A stretch of DNA of 64,000 nucleotides. It comes from Corynebacterium crudilactis (GTDB lineage Bacteria > Actinomycetota > Actinomycetes > Mycobacteriales > Mycobacteriaceae). The position numbers and the translations under genes were made by a program. The notes below the pieces were generated by a model. The model saw only the letters and a list, made by a program, of their open reading frames with translations, ran no database searches and was not told the origin of the DNA. Positions 9,996 to 19,109 of this stretch are shown here, one piece after another (position 1 is the stretch's first letter; every line of letters begins with the position of its first letter). Location: assembly GCF_001643015.1 (NCBI RefSeq), contig NZ_CP015622.1, forward strand, positions 2,983,374-3,047,373, given 5' to 3'.

Positions 9996-11588
9996 GTGAT
10001 CCGCTTCAATTTACGTTTACGTCGAACATTTATTCTGTGGTGGCTGCTTGGGATGTGGGCCTTTCTGCTCATCACACCACCGTCTTATGTGGCAACCTAT
10101 CCAGATCTAGCAAGCCGTGGACCAGTTGTTGCAAGTGTGCAAAGCAATATGGGAACCCAAGCAATGTATGGACACTTGCCGTCCCCCGGAACAATTGGCC
10201 AATTAACCACGTGGGAGACCGGAGCATGGTTGTGTCTTCTGTCTGCGGTGATGATGGTACTGCTGTTTAGTTCTCTCTACCGAAAATCGGAAAGTAGTGG
10301 TTTGTCTGAACATTTCTATGCTGCAGGCTATTCACGTGCTTCACAATTGAGAGCTGCGCTATCCACGGGAGCACTCATCGCAGTTATTCATGGTGCAATG
10401 TGCGCAGCAATTCTCATCGCATTCAGATATCTCAGCATCCCGGAAATCACCGTGGCTGGCAGCCTCGCATTCGGTACCGCTCTCTTCCTGACGATGCTTT
10501 CGTCCCTGGCACTAACCAGCATGGTGCACAGCTTGTGGGGGAGGGGAGCCAACTTCAATCGCATTGGTTTACTTGGAGTAGGAACAGCATTCCTTATTCG
10601 AATGGTGGCAGATACTTCCACAATTAACGGAATCCACTACCTCAATTGGATCACGCCCCTTGGTTGGCGTTCCCTGATCAATCCGTTCACAAACAACAAC
10701 TGGGCAGTGTGCATAATCCTCTTTGCACTCTGCATCGCATTAATTGGAATAGCGTTTCTTCTCGACACACAGCGTGCTTACAACAGCCGCATCCTTCGCA
10801 TTTCATTTCCAAGGCGCCACCAAAAGCTAGATATCCGGGTTCGGGGGTTGTTTGATTTGAATCTCCGCATTCACCGGAGCAACATCCTCGCCTGGTCGAT
10901 AGTCATTGGTCTGATTTTGCTCACCATGCTTCCCCTCATCAATTCCTTGCTCCCATCCTTGCAAAATGATCCGGCCACTATGCAAGCCATCGAAACTTTG
11001 ATGCCCGCCGGTGATCTACAAACCACCTTTATCATTTACGTATTTCAAATAGCATCGATTCTCCTCAGCATCGCAACAGTCCAGCCCATCATTAGTTTTG
11101 TGAGGCAGGAACGCCTCGGGCTCATCGACACCATGCGCAGCACCGGAGTGCGCCGCTGGTCGCCCCTTTGGGGCTCCATTGCAATAAGCTTTTCGACGCT
11201 TTCCTCCTGTACCGTTTTCGCCATCATAGGCGCTTTTCTAGGGTTGTTTATCCAACCTTCGGCAGTGGAAGGTGGGACACGGATAGTTCTACTGGCAAGT
11301 CTTTCCATTGCCATTCATGCCCTTTTCCCCCTCGGGCTTGCCACAGTTCTTGCGGGATTAGTTCCACGATTAATCCACCTTGCATGGATCCCCATCATCA
11401 CGGCTTCTGTGGTGTCCCTCTTCGGCCCAGTACTCTCACTTTCAGAATCCCAAATGGATCTCTCGCCACTTAATCATTCCTGGGCTGCCTCCGGGGAACC
11501 TATATGGCCTCTGTTTTGTTTCATGGTCACAGGAGGAACATTTCTTGCAATTGGACTTCTGGGAATGCAGCGAAGGGACTTGCTTTAG
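9996..11588 (+). CDS. ABC-2 type exporter, permease protein
   Basis: A 530-residue membrane protein that I read as about 12 transmembrane segments in two homologous halves. This suits a tetronasin/daunorubicin-like ABC-2 permease in which both halves are fused. The GTG start follows GAGGAGG at the end of the ATPase gene, giving tight coupling. It partners the upstream ATPase. The long form supplies both permease halves in one chain, so no third gene is needed. Substrate unknown. Confidence 0.82.
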   Translation: MIRFNLRLRRTFILWWLLGMWAFLLITPPSYVATYPDLASRGPVVASVQSNMGTQAMYGHLPSPGTIGQLTTWETGAWLCLLSAVMMVLLFSSLYRKSESSGLSEHFYAAGYSRASQLRAALSTGALIAVIHGAMCAAILIAFRYLSIPEITVAGSLAFGTALFLTMLSSLALTSMVHSLWGRGANFNRIGLLGVGTAFLIRMVADTSTINGIHYLNWITPLGWRSLINPFTNNNWAVCIILFALCIALIGIAFLLDTQRAYNSRILRISFPRRHQKLDIRVRGLFDLNLRIHRSNILAWSIVIGLILLTMLPLINSLLPSLQNDPATMQAIETLMPAGDLQTTFIIYVFQIASILLSIATVQPIISFVRQERLGLIDTMRSTGVRRWSPLWGSIAISFSTLSSCTVFAIIGAFLGLFIQPSAVEGGTRIVLLASLSIAIHALFPLGLATVLAGLVPRLIHLAWIPIITASVVSLFGPVLSLSESQMDLSPLNHSWAASGEPIWPLFCFMVTGGTFLAIGLLGMQRRDLL

Positions 11589-11629
11589 GCAAGTGGCTAA
11601 ACAGGAACAACTGAACAATACTGGGCACT

Positions 11630-12010
11630 ATGACTCAATCAGCCTCCACCTGTAACCGTCGTATGTTTCTCCTTGGAACTGCAACAACTTTCGCAGGCGC
11701 ATTTCTTGCTGCCTGCGGAACCGCACCCAATGAAGAAATTGCAGCCACCGAAGTTCCAGTGGGCAGCTCCGTGATCCTGGGCTCTGTGATCATTGCGCAA
11801 CCTACTGCGGGAAACTTCGTGGCATATTCTTCTGCTTGCCCGCACCAGGGTTCACGCATCACCAAGGTTGATGGGGATACTGTCATTTGCACCAACCACA
11901 ACTCTATTTTCAATATCGCGGATGGGGCAGTAGTAGATGGCCCGGCGCGATCCGGACTCAGCAGCGCAACCCTTAAACAAGATGGCGATACACTGAGCGC
12001 TTCCGTTTAA
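11630..12010 (+). CDS. Rieske [2Fe-2S] lipoprotein with Tat-like signal
   Basis: This 126-residue protein starts with a twin-arginine signal (NRRMFLLG) and a lipobox LAAC with Cys29. It is therefore predicted to be exported folded and lipid-anchored on the outer face of the membrane. The mature part is a minimal Rieske domain with cluster ligands Cys70 and His72 (CPHQG) and Cys87 and His90 (CTNH). It resembles the small Rieske proteins of actinobacteria more than the cytochrome bc1 subunit QcrA, which is far longer. The redox partner is unknown. A parS site and the convergent OYE gene follow. Confidence 0.85.
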   Translation: MTQSASTCNRRMFLLGTATTFAGAFLAACGTAPNEEIAATEVPVGSSVILGSVIIAQPTAGNFVAYSSACPHQGSRITKVDGDTVICTNHNSIFNIADGAVVDGPARSGLSSATLKQDGDTLSASV

Positions 12011-12022
12011 AAGAAAAGGCAA

Positions 12023-12038
12023 TGTTTCACGTGAAACA
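12023..12038. other. parS site
   Basis: Perfect TGTTTCACGTGAAACA in the short convergent gap between the Rieske lipoprotein gene and the OYE gene. With flanking AAAAGGCAA/TTGCCTTTT it forms a longer palindrome that may also act as a bidirectional terminator. Confidence 0.92.
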
Positions 12039-12052
12039 TTGCCTTTTCTCAT

Positions 12053-13138
12053 CTACCAAGCACCCCGGGAGTAAGAAGGTGGGTAGGAAATTTCTTTCCG
12101 CGATTGACCCAATTCATGCGCCGCCTGCAGCGGCCACGATGGATATCTCAGTGCAGCCCGACCGAGTGAGATAATATCCGCGTCCCCCTGATCAAGGTGG
12201 TGCTGCGCCTGGGCGGCATCCGTAATGAGCCCAACTGTGGAAGTGGGAATACCAACTCCTTGCTTTACGCGACGGGCAAACTGCACCTGATAGCTAGGAC
12301 CTACTGGAATATCGGCAGGCACAGCGCCAGCAGTGGAAATATCAACAGCATCCACTCCAAGCTCACTCAGCTCTGATACCAACTGAACAGTTTGATCACC
12401 ATCCCATGATGGCTCTCCGTCGATCCAATCAGTAGCTGAGATCCGGGCAATCAAGGGCATGGTTTCAGGAATCACTGCACGAATAGCCTGAACCACTTCC
12501 CGGAAAAGACGAGTCCTATTCTCAAAAGAGCCACCATAGTTATCAGTTCGCTTATTCGCTAGAGGAGTAAGGAATTGATGCAAAAGGTATCCATGAGCGC
12601 CATGGACTTCAATCACATCGAAGCCCGCGCGCACAGCTCGCTGCGCTGACTCCGCAAAATCTCGAATGATTTTATCGATACCTTCTTGATCTAATTCCGT
12701 CGGAACTGCAAGACCTGGTTGAGCAATCGCACTAGGGCCAAAAGTCTCCCAGCCAGATTCCTCAATGGGCTGAGTGCCTGTTGGATACTCTGGCAGAGCC
12801 GGATAGGTGCTCGCTTTACGTCCAGCGTGATTAAGCTGCACTCCCATGAGGGATCCTTGAGAATGAACAAAGTCTGTAATTTTCTTCCACGCTTCCACTT
12901 GGTTGTCATTCCACAATCCGGTACACGTAGGAGAAATCCTTCCTTCAGGATTCACACCTGTTGATTCTGCAATCAACAACCCGAAGCCACCGACCGCCCG
13001 GGCTCCGTAATGGACTAAATGCCAATCAAGGGGAACACCATCAAAATTATTTGCTTGATACTGGCACATTGGAGCAAGCCACATCCGGTTCGGAATTTCT
13101 ACACCACGAAGAGTAATTGGAGAAAGCAAGGAAGTCAT
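12053..13138 (-). CDS. NADH:flavin oxidoreductase, Old Yellow Enzyme family
   Basis: An FMN-dependent ene-reductase of the YqjM-like OYE class, about 361 residues from the ATG at 13138. An in-frame ATG at 13159 would add 7 residues, and neither has a clear ribosome site. It opens with LLSPITLRG and the MCQYQA segment typical of the YqjM branch. The substrate-binding pair appears in EVHGAHGYLLHQF and the FMN-phosphate motif is around IISLGRAAL. Likely role: NAD(P)H-dependent reduction of activated alkenes or detoxification. No pathway partner is adjacent. Confidence 0.88.
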   Translation of the reverse strand: MTSLLSPITLRGVEIPNRMWLAPMCQYQANNFDGVPLDWHLVHYGARAVGGFGLLIAESTGVNPEGRISPTCTGLWNDNQVEAWKKITDFVHSQGSLMGVQLNHAGRKASTYPALPEYPTGTQPIEESGWETFGPSAIAQPGLAVPTELDQEGIDKIIRDFAESAQRAVRAGFDVIEVHGAHGYLLHQFLTPLANKRTDNYGGSFENRTRLFREVVQAIRAVIPETMPLIARISATDWIDGEPSWDGDQTVQLVSELSELGVDAVDISTAGAVPADIPVGPSYQVQFARRVKQGVGIPTSTVGLITDAAQAQHHLDQGDADIISLGRAALRYPSWPLQAAHELGQSRKEISYPPSYSRGAW

Positions 13139-13273
13139 AGCGTCGAGGGTAGTCCACATTAAGAAATTCAGGCCAAGGAAAACTCAGGCCTATAGGCTTC
13201 CGACTTTCAGCATAGTGACGAAACATATCCACTACGGAGCTAAACCATTATTAAGTATTCAACGATCTAAATC

Positions 13274-13295
13274 CCCCACCGCTTAGGCGGTGGGG
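13274..13295. repeat. Perfect 9-bp GC-rich hairpin
   Basis: CCCCACCGC-TTAG-GCGGTGGGG, immediately followed by a one-mismatch copy of the dispersed motif (ACTTTTCGACG on the minus strand, ending at 13317). It may terminate minus-strand transcription or be part of a mobile intergenic repeat. There is no T-tract. Confidence 0.6.
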
Positions 13296-13378
13296 AGGCA
13301 GGGAGGCGTCGAAAAGTAAAATCTTTTAAGGGGTGCTTTAAAGCAAAGATCTCCACCAACCGCCGTACACTAAAGCTC

Positions 13379-14353
13379 ATGCTTGAACGCCTGAAACGTC
13401 TAGATCCACTCATTGTCCTCATTGTGTTGGCTGTCATTATTGCGATCATCATTCCCGTTCGCGGAGCCGCGGCAGAATGGTTCGATATCGCCGTCAAGAT
13501 CGCTATCGCGTTACTCTTCTTCCTTTATGGTGCCAGGTTATCCACCCAAGAAGCACTTAATGGCCTGAAGCACTGGCGGCTGCACATCACTATTTTGCTT
13601 ATTACTTTCGCGATTTTCCCACTGATCGGCATTGGCTTAGAACCAATGACCGCCTTTGTGTCAGAAGATATTTATCGTGGCATCTTATTCCTCACACTCG
13701 TTCCATCCACCGTGCAATCCTCGGTGGCCTTTACATCCATAGCTAAGGGAAATATTGCTGGCGCAATTGTGTCGGCTTCACTCTCCAATCTTGCCGGTGT
13801 GTTCCTCACCCCGCTGTTGGTGATGCTGGTGATGTCCGCGAATGGGGGAGTCCACATTGATTCTCGAGTGTTCCTCAATATTGCCATTCAGCTCCTGCTG
13901 CCATTTATCCTTGGACAACTCTGCCGTCGCTGGGTGAAAGGCTTCGCAGCAAACAAGGCAACCAAAATCGTGGACCGCGGATCTATCGCAATGGTGGTGT
14001 ATTCCGCATTCTCTGCAGGTGTAGTTGCAGGTATCTGGACCACGGTCAGCGTCTGGGAAATTGTGTACCTCATCGGGTTCTCCGTACTGATGGTCATCGC
14101 CATGCTCTGGTTCTCACTATTTTTGGCTACCCGACTTGGATTTAACCGTGCAGATTCCATTGCTATTCAATTCTGTGGAACAAAGAAATCTTTGGCCACA
14201 GGCCTTCCCATGGCTGCAGTTATTTTCGGTGGAGCCAATATTGGTTTGCTCATCTTGCCGCTCATGATCTTCCACCAGGTTCAGCTCATGATCTGTGCGT
14301 GGCTTGCTGCCAAGTACGGACGTGATGCTCAGGAGCAAAAAGCAAAGGTTTAA
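13379..14353 (+). CDS. Bile acid:sodium symporter (SBF) family transporter
   Basis: A 324-residue membrane protein of the SBF-like 'putative Na+-dependent transporter' type, with about 10 hydrophobic helices. The conserved QFCGTKKSLATGLPMA segment near residue 265 places it in this family. There is no ribosome-binding site before the ATG. A TACACT -10 element about 10 bp upstream suggests a leaderless transcript. Substrate unknown. A hairpin terminator follows at 14390. Confidence 0.85.
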   Translation: MLERLKRLDPLIVLIVLAVIIAIIIPVRGAAAEWFDIAVKIAIALLFFLYGARLSTQEALNGLKHWRLHITILLITFAIFPLIGIGLEPMTAFVSEDIYRGILFLTLVPSTVQSSVAFTSIAKGNIAGAIVSASLSNLAGVFLTPLLVMLVMSANGGVHIDSRVFLNIAIQLLLPFILGQLCRRWVKGFAANKATKIVDRGSIAMVVYSAFSAGVVAGIWTTVSVWEIVYLIGFSVLMVIAMLWFSLFLATRLGFNRADSIAIQFCGTKKSLATGLPMAAVIFGGANIGLLILPLMIFHQVQLMICAWLAAKYGRDAQEQKAKV

Positions 14354-14389
14354 AAACTTCGTCCGAAGCTGGCTGATCAAGCAATCAAC

Positions 14390-14422
14390 GTGGACACCAT
14401 CTCATCTGGGTGTCCACTTTTT
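14390..14422 (+). terminator. Rho-independent terminator after SBF gene
   Basis: A 9-bp stem (GTGGACACC / GGTGTCCAC) followed by TTTTTTG, 37 bp after the stop codon. Confidence 0.85.
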
Positions 14423-14547
14423 TGTTTCCCAAAAACTCTCAATTCACAGAAAAAGGAGAGATGAATAAAACACCTTCCCCTAATAGACAGCATGGTCTAG
14501 ATTAGCTTGAAATAAGAATTTCAACAGATACTAAGGCCACTCTCATC

Positions 14548-15321
14548 ATGATTAACACGCTGCACGCACTTCCCGTCAATGAAACCGAATGGCACGCCTG
14601 GCATTTCTCCCGAAACAAAGATGCCATTGCACGCACTGGAGCAACAAGCTTAAGCACCACCCATTGGGTAAGCGCCACATCTTTGAAGGAAGCTCATACC
14701 TTCCCTTCCTTACCTGGACGCTGGTATCACAAGGGCGGTGGAGTAGTAGGAGCACATTTACCTCCTTCATTTACCACGACAGGAACAGTTCAATTACGCC
14801 CCGGTGAGCTCTTAGTTGCAGAGGATTTCACACTCACTGTGATTGAGCGTTTAGGGGAATTTGCCCTTCAGGTGTTTGATGCACGCAATCCTCAACGGCT
14901 GGAGTTTCAATCCATAGCGGCGTTCCCACCATCTGCAAAATGGCGCATCGAGGCACGCTTTTTCCCTGAGCCAGATACCGTTAATATAACTGCCGCCGAT
15001 GGTGTCATCGTTGCTATTCCCACGGCCGGATGGGTGCACTTTTTAAAAAATCGGGTTGATTACCGCCTGCGGGTTACGGTCCAGAGCAAGAATTTACGCG
15101 CACTTTTTAGTGACAACTCTGCAACCTTGGGTGTGTACCCGCACCGCTTTGTTGATATTCCACGCCCAGATTTCGAAGGCAACACCATTATCGATTTCAA
15201 TCGCTCCTACCTTCCACCCAAGGCCTTAAACCAGAATTTCCTGTGCCCCGCACCAAGTTTGAACAACCACCTCAACCTCACCGTGGAGGCAGGGGAGAAA
15301 TGGGTTGTTGCGGGGAATTAA
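14548..15321 (+). CDS. DUF1684 family protein
   Basis: A 257-residue cytoplasmic protein. The C-terminal half contains the DUF1684 hallmarks: a TIIDFNRSYLPPKA segment, then NFLCPAPSLNNHLNLTVEAGEKW. No catalytic function is established for this family. The gene stands alone between a terminator and a decayed SDR gene, and the context suggests no pathway. Confidence 0.8.
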   Translation: MINTLHALPVNETEWHAWHFSRNKDAIARTGATSLSTTHWVSATSLKEAHTFPSLPGRWYHKGGGVVGAHLPPSFTTTGTVQLRPGELLVAEDFTLTVIERLGEFALQVFDARNPQRLEFQSIAAFPPSAKWRIEARFFPEPDTVNITAADGVIVAIPTAGWVHFLKNRVDYRLRVTVQSKNLRALFSDNSATLGVYPHRFVDIPRPDFEGNTIIDFNRSYLPPKALNQNFLCPAPSLNNHLNLTVEAGEKWVVAGN

Positions 15322-15366
15322 CGTAATTTCTGTCATTCTCACTGAAAAAGCCTGAAGCTCGCTTAA

Positions 15367-15941
15367 AGTAACAACCGTGAAGGATGGCTCGTTGGGGCAT
15401 ATGACATCACTGGCGTAACCTATGCGCACCCGAATCTTCGCATTAGATTTTTGGATGTTCGGGATGCCACTTCATGAGATCAAGCGTTGGAAAAGCTTGC
15501 ACAACATACCGACGGAACGATCGATGTCGTAGACAATAATGCAAGCGTGGTTTTTGAAGGGCCATTACAGAGTGCAGAGGAAGGGGACGTCGATAAGCTT
15601 CTTTCTATCAACGTGAAAGGCCTGACTTTTGGCGCTCGCGCTGCCCACCCTTATTTAGCGCGCACGCCGGGCGCGCATTTGTTGAATACGTCTTCGGCTT
15701 CAGCCGTGTACGGTCAGCCAAATATTGCCGGCCCGGCAGAAGCGCTGAATTTGGAATAGCGCAAAGACAATATTCGCGTGGTAGATGTGTGTCCGCTCTG
15801 GGCTAAAACTGGTTTGGTTCAAGGATTACGTTTGGGAGCACGCATCACGGAGTTTCTACCTTGGTTAAAACTCCGTACGTGATGAAACCCCTGTCTCCAA
15901 ACCGCCTGGCCAAGAATTTCGCCAGACTAATTGCCGGTTAG
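15367..15941 (+). pseudogene. Decayed short-chain dehydrogenase (SDR)
   Basis: The frame translates as an SDR lacking its first ~15 residues. It starts near REGWLVGAYDITGVT and runs to FLDVRDATS, where an in-frame TGA interrupts. It then continues through DVVDNNASVV and LLNTSSASAVYGQP, followed by an in-frame TAG after EALNLE where Trp or Gln is expected. After that it reads KDNIRVVDVCPLWAKTGLVQG. The last conserved stretch (LSPNRLAKNFARLIAG, stop at 15939-15941) is in a different frame, so a frameshift lies around 15850-15890. The catalytic Tyr-x3-Lys is also degraded. It is almost certainly non-functional. Confidence 0.85.
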
Positions 15942-16018
15942 TTGAACTGATCATTGTGTGCACCCTGTGCTGAAGTCTAGGGTGGAATACAGCAATCATT
16001 TCCTATGGAAGGTCCGTT

Positions 16019-16201
16019 ATGACACCCGCAGGCCCAGCACAATTACTCATCGTCGCACTGGTAGTAATTGTTCTCTTTGGCTCCAATAAATTGCCTGATG
16101 TTGCCCGATCTTTGGGTCGTTCAATGCGCATTTTTAAATCCGAGATCAAAGAGATGAATAAGGATGCAATTGAAAGTTCTGAACAGTCTGTAAAGAACTA
16201 A
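16019..16201 (+). CDS. TatA/TatE-like protein
   Basis: A 60-residue protein with an N-terminal transmembrane helix (residues 4-20), the hinge FGSNKLPD, then an amphipathic helix ([19 protein letters not shown]). This is the canonical TatA layout of the twin-arginine translocase. No tatB or tatC lies nearby, so it would be an additional TatA-type subunit working with Tat components encoded elsewhere. A bidirectional terminator follows. Confidence 0.8.
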   Translation: MTPAGPAQLLIVALVVIVLFGSNKLPDVARSLGRSMRIFKSEIKEMNKDAIESSEQSVKN

Positions 16202-16230
16202 AAAGAACTAGACAAGAAATAGGCAACAAA

Positions 16231-16269
16231 AATGCCGGCCCCCTCAAGATAGCGAGGGCGGCCGACATT
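16231..16269. terminator. Bidirectional terminator, TatA-like / POT transporter
   Basis: An interrupted GC-rich hairpin (AATGCCGGCCCCCTC pairing with GAGGGCGGCCGACATT) between convergent genes, preceded by an A-tract. Confidence 0.75.
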
Positions 16270-16332
16270 ATGCGTTAAAAATTCTTAACGGGCAAAATTC
16301 TTAACAGATAGATCTTTTAGCAGATTGAGCTT

Positions 16333-17868
16333 TTAGCGAACATCAATGAACTTCTTGAGTACCCAATTCTTCGATGCAATGATCGCAATACCAATAACGA
16401 TTGCAGCGACACCAACAGCGATGAAGAAAATCTTTTCAGCGTCTGCATTGGTTGGATCGTAGTAACCACCCAGGGTGCCGGAGAGAGAAGTGCCCATGGA
16501 TACTGCCATCAACCACACGGCGAACATGCGGGATTGGAAGGCTTCTGGAGCAACCTTTGTAGCCAGGGAGTTTCCAACAGGGGAGAGCAGCAGCTCTGCA
16601 ATGGTGAAGAGGAAGTAGACCCAAATGATCAACAGCATTGGGGTGGAGTTCTCTGCACCGCCTGCGAAAGGCAGGAAGAAGAACAGTGCACAGCCGATGA
16701 TGATATTGGCGATACCGAACTTCACAGCGGTAGACCACTGCTTGGAGCCAAGCTTTGTCCACAAGGTAGCAAAGATACCCGAGAAGATGATGATGAAGAT
16801 CGGGTTGAAGGAGTTGATCAGTCCTGGAGGTAGTTCAAGTCCGAGGAAGTGGCGATCCAAACGGGTATCGGAGTAAACCGCAAGGACGGTGAACTGTGTC
16901 TGGAAGATAGCGAAGAAAAGCACGCCACCAATAAACATTGGGATGAATCCCAGAAGGCGAGACTTTTCTTTCGCGGTGGTCAGTGGGGAGGAATACATCT
17001 GAACCAGCAGTGCAACTGCCGCAATCAGGGCGATGGCAGCGGTGATGTTAGAGAGCCATTCCAGCTTGATCACGCCAGTTGCCACCAAAGCGACAACAGC
17101 TGCAACAACAATGACTACGCCCAAGAGCCATGGAAGGTATTGGTTCTTAGGGAGTGGGTTAGGGACATCGTGCCCAGCCGCACCGATGGTGGTCTTGCGC
17201 ATTGCAACGTACTGGATCAGACCAAGTGCCATACCGAACGCTGCGATACCGAAGCCCCAGTGGAAGCCACCCCAACCCCAAATAGCGTTGGTGATCAGTG
17301 GTCCGAAAAGACCACCGAGGTTCACACCCATGTAGAAGATGGAGAAGCCTGCATCGCGGCGGCTATCCGTGCGAGAGTAAAGCTGTCCCAGCACCACCTG
17401 CGCGGCGGTCTTAACGCCACCAGATCCTAGACCGATGAGGACAAGGCCGATCGAGAGGCCCACATAGCCTGGAACCAAGGCCAGGGCGAGGTGTCCAACC
17501 ATCACGATGATGGCGGAGTAGAAGAGTGTACGCTCTGATCCGAAAACTCGGTCCGCAAGGAATGATGCAACAAGGGAAGTCATGTAGACGAAGCCGCCAT
17601 AGGCGCCCACGATAGACAGCGCTGCTGCTTGATCCATTCCCAATCCACCATTGGTGGTGGAGTAGTACAAGTAGAAGGCGAGGATGGACTGCATGCCGTA
17701 GAAGCTGAAACGCTCCCACATTTCTACGCCAAATAGATTTGCCAGCCCCCAAGGCTGGCCGAAGAACTGTTTTTCGTGGTGAGCGTCCGCCGTCTCGGAC
17801 CCTGGATTAGGGCCTGAAGACTCGGGACTCACACCGTCTTGAGTTGTGTCGGTGTTCATAACTTCCAT
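16333..17868 (-). CDS. POT/PTR family di- and tripeptide transporter
   Basis: A 511-residue proton-coupled oligopeptide transporter of the major facilitator superfamily. The ERFSFYGMQ segment near residue 52 matches the E-x2-E/ERFx(F)YG signature of helix 1. The central GSGGVKTA and FYMGVNLGGLFGPL motifs are PTR2-family hallmarks. The first ~35 residues are a polar Ser/Pro-rich extension. It imports small peptides with protons. It is transcribed divergently from the SDR-P450 operon. Confidence 0.9.
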   Translation of the reverse strand: MEVMNTDTTQDGVSPESSGPNPGSETADAHHEKQFFGQPWGLANLFGVEMWERFSFYGMQSILAFYLYYSTTNGGLGMDQAAALSIVGAYGGFVYMTSLVASFLADRVFGSERTLFYSAIIVMVGHLALALVPGYVGLSIGLVLIGLGSGGVKTAAQVVLGQLYSRTDSRRDAGFSIFYMGVNLGGLFGPLITNAIWGWGGFHWGFGIAAFGMALGLIQYVAMRKTTIGAAGHDVPNPLPKNQYLPWLLGVVIVVAAVVALVATGVIKLEWLSNITAAIALIAAVALLVQMYSSPLTTAKEKSRLLGFIPMFIGGVLFFAIFQTQFTVLAVYSDTRLDRHFLGLELPPGLINSFNPIFIIIFSGIFATLWTKLGSKQWSTAVKFGIANIIIGCALFFFLPFAGGAENSTPMLLIIWVYFLFTIAELLLSPVGNSLATKVAPEAFQSRMFAVWLMAVSMGTSLSGTLGGYYDPTNADAEKIFFIAVGVAAIVIGIAIIASKNWVLKKFIDVR

Positions 17869-17975
17869 TTTCCTCCACCCAAAAGCACATTTCCAATTCT
17901 GGGACCCCTAAAGCCCTCATGAGAGCCCCCTTTAAAACCCCCAAGCATCAACCAGCTGATGAGGGAGTCTGGAAA

Positions 17976-17991
17976 TGTTTCACGTGAAACA
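17976..17991. other. parS site
   Basis: Perfect TGTTTCACGTGAAACA in the divergent region between the POT transporter gene (minus) and the SDR-P450 operon (plus). Confidence 0.92.
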
Positions 17992-18147
17992 TTCCAATCA
18001 ACCCCGACCTGCTTGAGCACCCTCCCGTTTCCCACATACGCCGATCAGCAACCCCTGCAGTTAAGTCCATCAAATCAAAAAACAACCCCGGAATAGGGTG
18101 GATAAAGACGGAAAATGCCACCCTATTCAAGTTTTCAAAAACCTCAC

Positions 18148-18161
18148 TAGACAGGTGTCTA
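18148..18161. promoter_or_regulatory. Candidate TetR operator upstream of SDR-P450 operon
   Basis: A palindrome, TAGACA-GG-TGTCTA, lies 67 bp before the SDR start, overlapping the probable promoter (a CATAGT -10-like element at 18171). It is the sort of site bound by TetR regulators, and the operon is followed by a convergent tetR gene. Binding is an inference. Confidence 0.5.
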
Positions 18162-18227
18162 ATAACTACGGCATAGTGGGCGACAACATAAAAAGTGCCA
18201 TGGAACACAGTTGGAAGGGAAATTGAA

Positions 18228-19040
18228 ATGAGTCTCAAAAATAAGATTGCAGTAGTCACTGGCGCAGGATCCGGAATGGGACTAGCCACTGTAAAGGCAT
18301 TCTTAAGAGAAGGCGCAACTGTTTATGCCCTTGATATCTCAGAAGACAATCTGAACCAAGAACTCAAGGCAGAGCCACATGCGCATCTCATTGCACTCGA
18401 TATTTCCAATTCAGCTGCGGTCAATGAAGCCTTTTCCCGCATTGCTAATGAGCAGGGAAAAATCCACGCACTGATCAACGCAGCCGGAGTGAATACTCCC
18501 AATCGTCGTGCAACCGAATGGCTAGACAACATCAACCATTCCATGCTGGATGCGATGAAAAATGGTCAGCCGTACCATCCTGAATTTCTTTCTGAGATTC
18601 CCGATGAAGATTTTGATCGCGTCATGCAGATCAATGTCAACGGAACTTTCTACGCAATTCGAGCCGCAGCGCCACTATTAAAAGCTGCGGATGGGGGAGC
18701 CATCGTTAACTTTGCTTCTGTCGCTGGTCTCGTCGGGCTGCCCATGCCTGCTTATTATCCGGCATCAAAAGCGGCCATCGTGGGCATGACTCGGTCTATT
18801 TCTGGCGAGCTTGCGCCGTTTAATATCCGCGTCAATGCTCTTGCCCCGGCCGGGATCAACACCGCGCTGCTCACCCAATCCGGTGAGGATCATGTGCAGG
18901 CGCTGCTTTCCATGCAACCACTCAAGCGGCTCGCTGAGCCAGAGGAGATCGCGGAAACGTTGGTGTTCCTCGCTTCAGATGCCGGCGCTCATTACACCGG
19001 CCAGATTTTGTCGCCTTCCGGTGGCGCGTACCTCGCTTAA
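18228..19040 (+). CDS. Short-chain dehydrogenase/reductase
   Basis: A classical SDR of 270 residues from the ATG at 18228, which follows GGAAGGGAAATTGAA; an upstream in-frame codon at 18195 lacks such a site. The NAD(P)-binding TGAGSGMG motif is at 11-18, NAAG is near 90, and the catalytic Tyr-x3-Lys is in YYPASKAA. It precedes the P450-reductase fusion by 69 bp on the same strand. It plausibly oxidises the alcohol made by the P450. Substrate unknown. Confidence 0.87.
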   Translation: MSLKNKIAVVTGAGSGMGLATVKAFLREGATVYALDISEDNLNQELKAEPHAHLIALDISNSAAVNEAFSRIANEQGKIHALINAAGVNTPNRRATEWLDNINHSMLDAMKNGQPYHPEFLSEIPDEDFDRVMQINVNGTFYAIRAAAPLLKAADGGAIVNFASVAGLVGLPMPAYYPASKAAIVGMTRSISGELAPFNIRVNALAPAGINTALLTQSGEDHVQALLSMQPLKRLAEPEEIAETLVFLASDAGAHYTGQILSPSGGAYLA

Positions 19041-19109
19041 AAATTTGCTTCTCGACGCCTCCCTCCGGCGAGACCCCCACAACTAGCCCTTAAGTAAAGG
19101 ACTCTTTTC

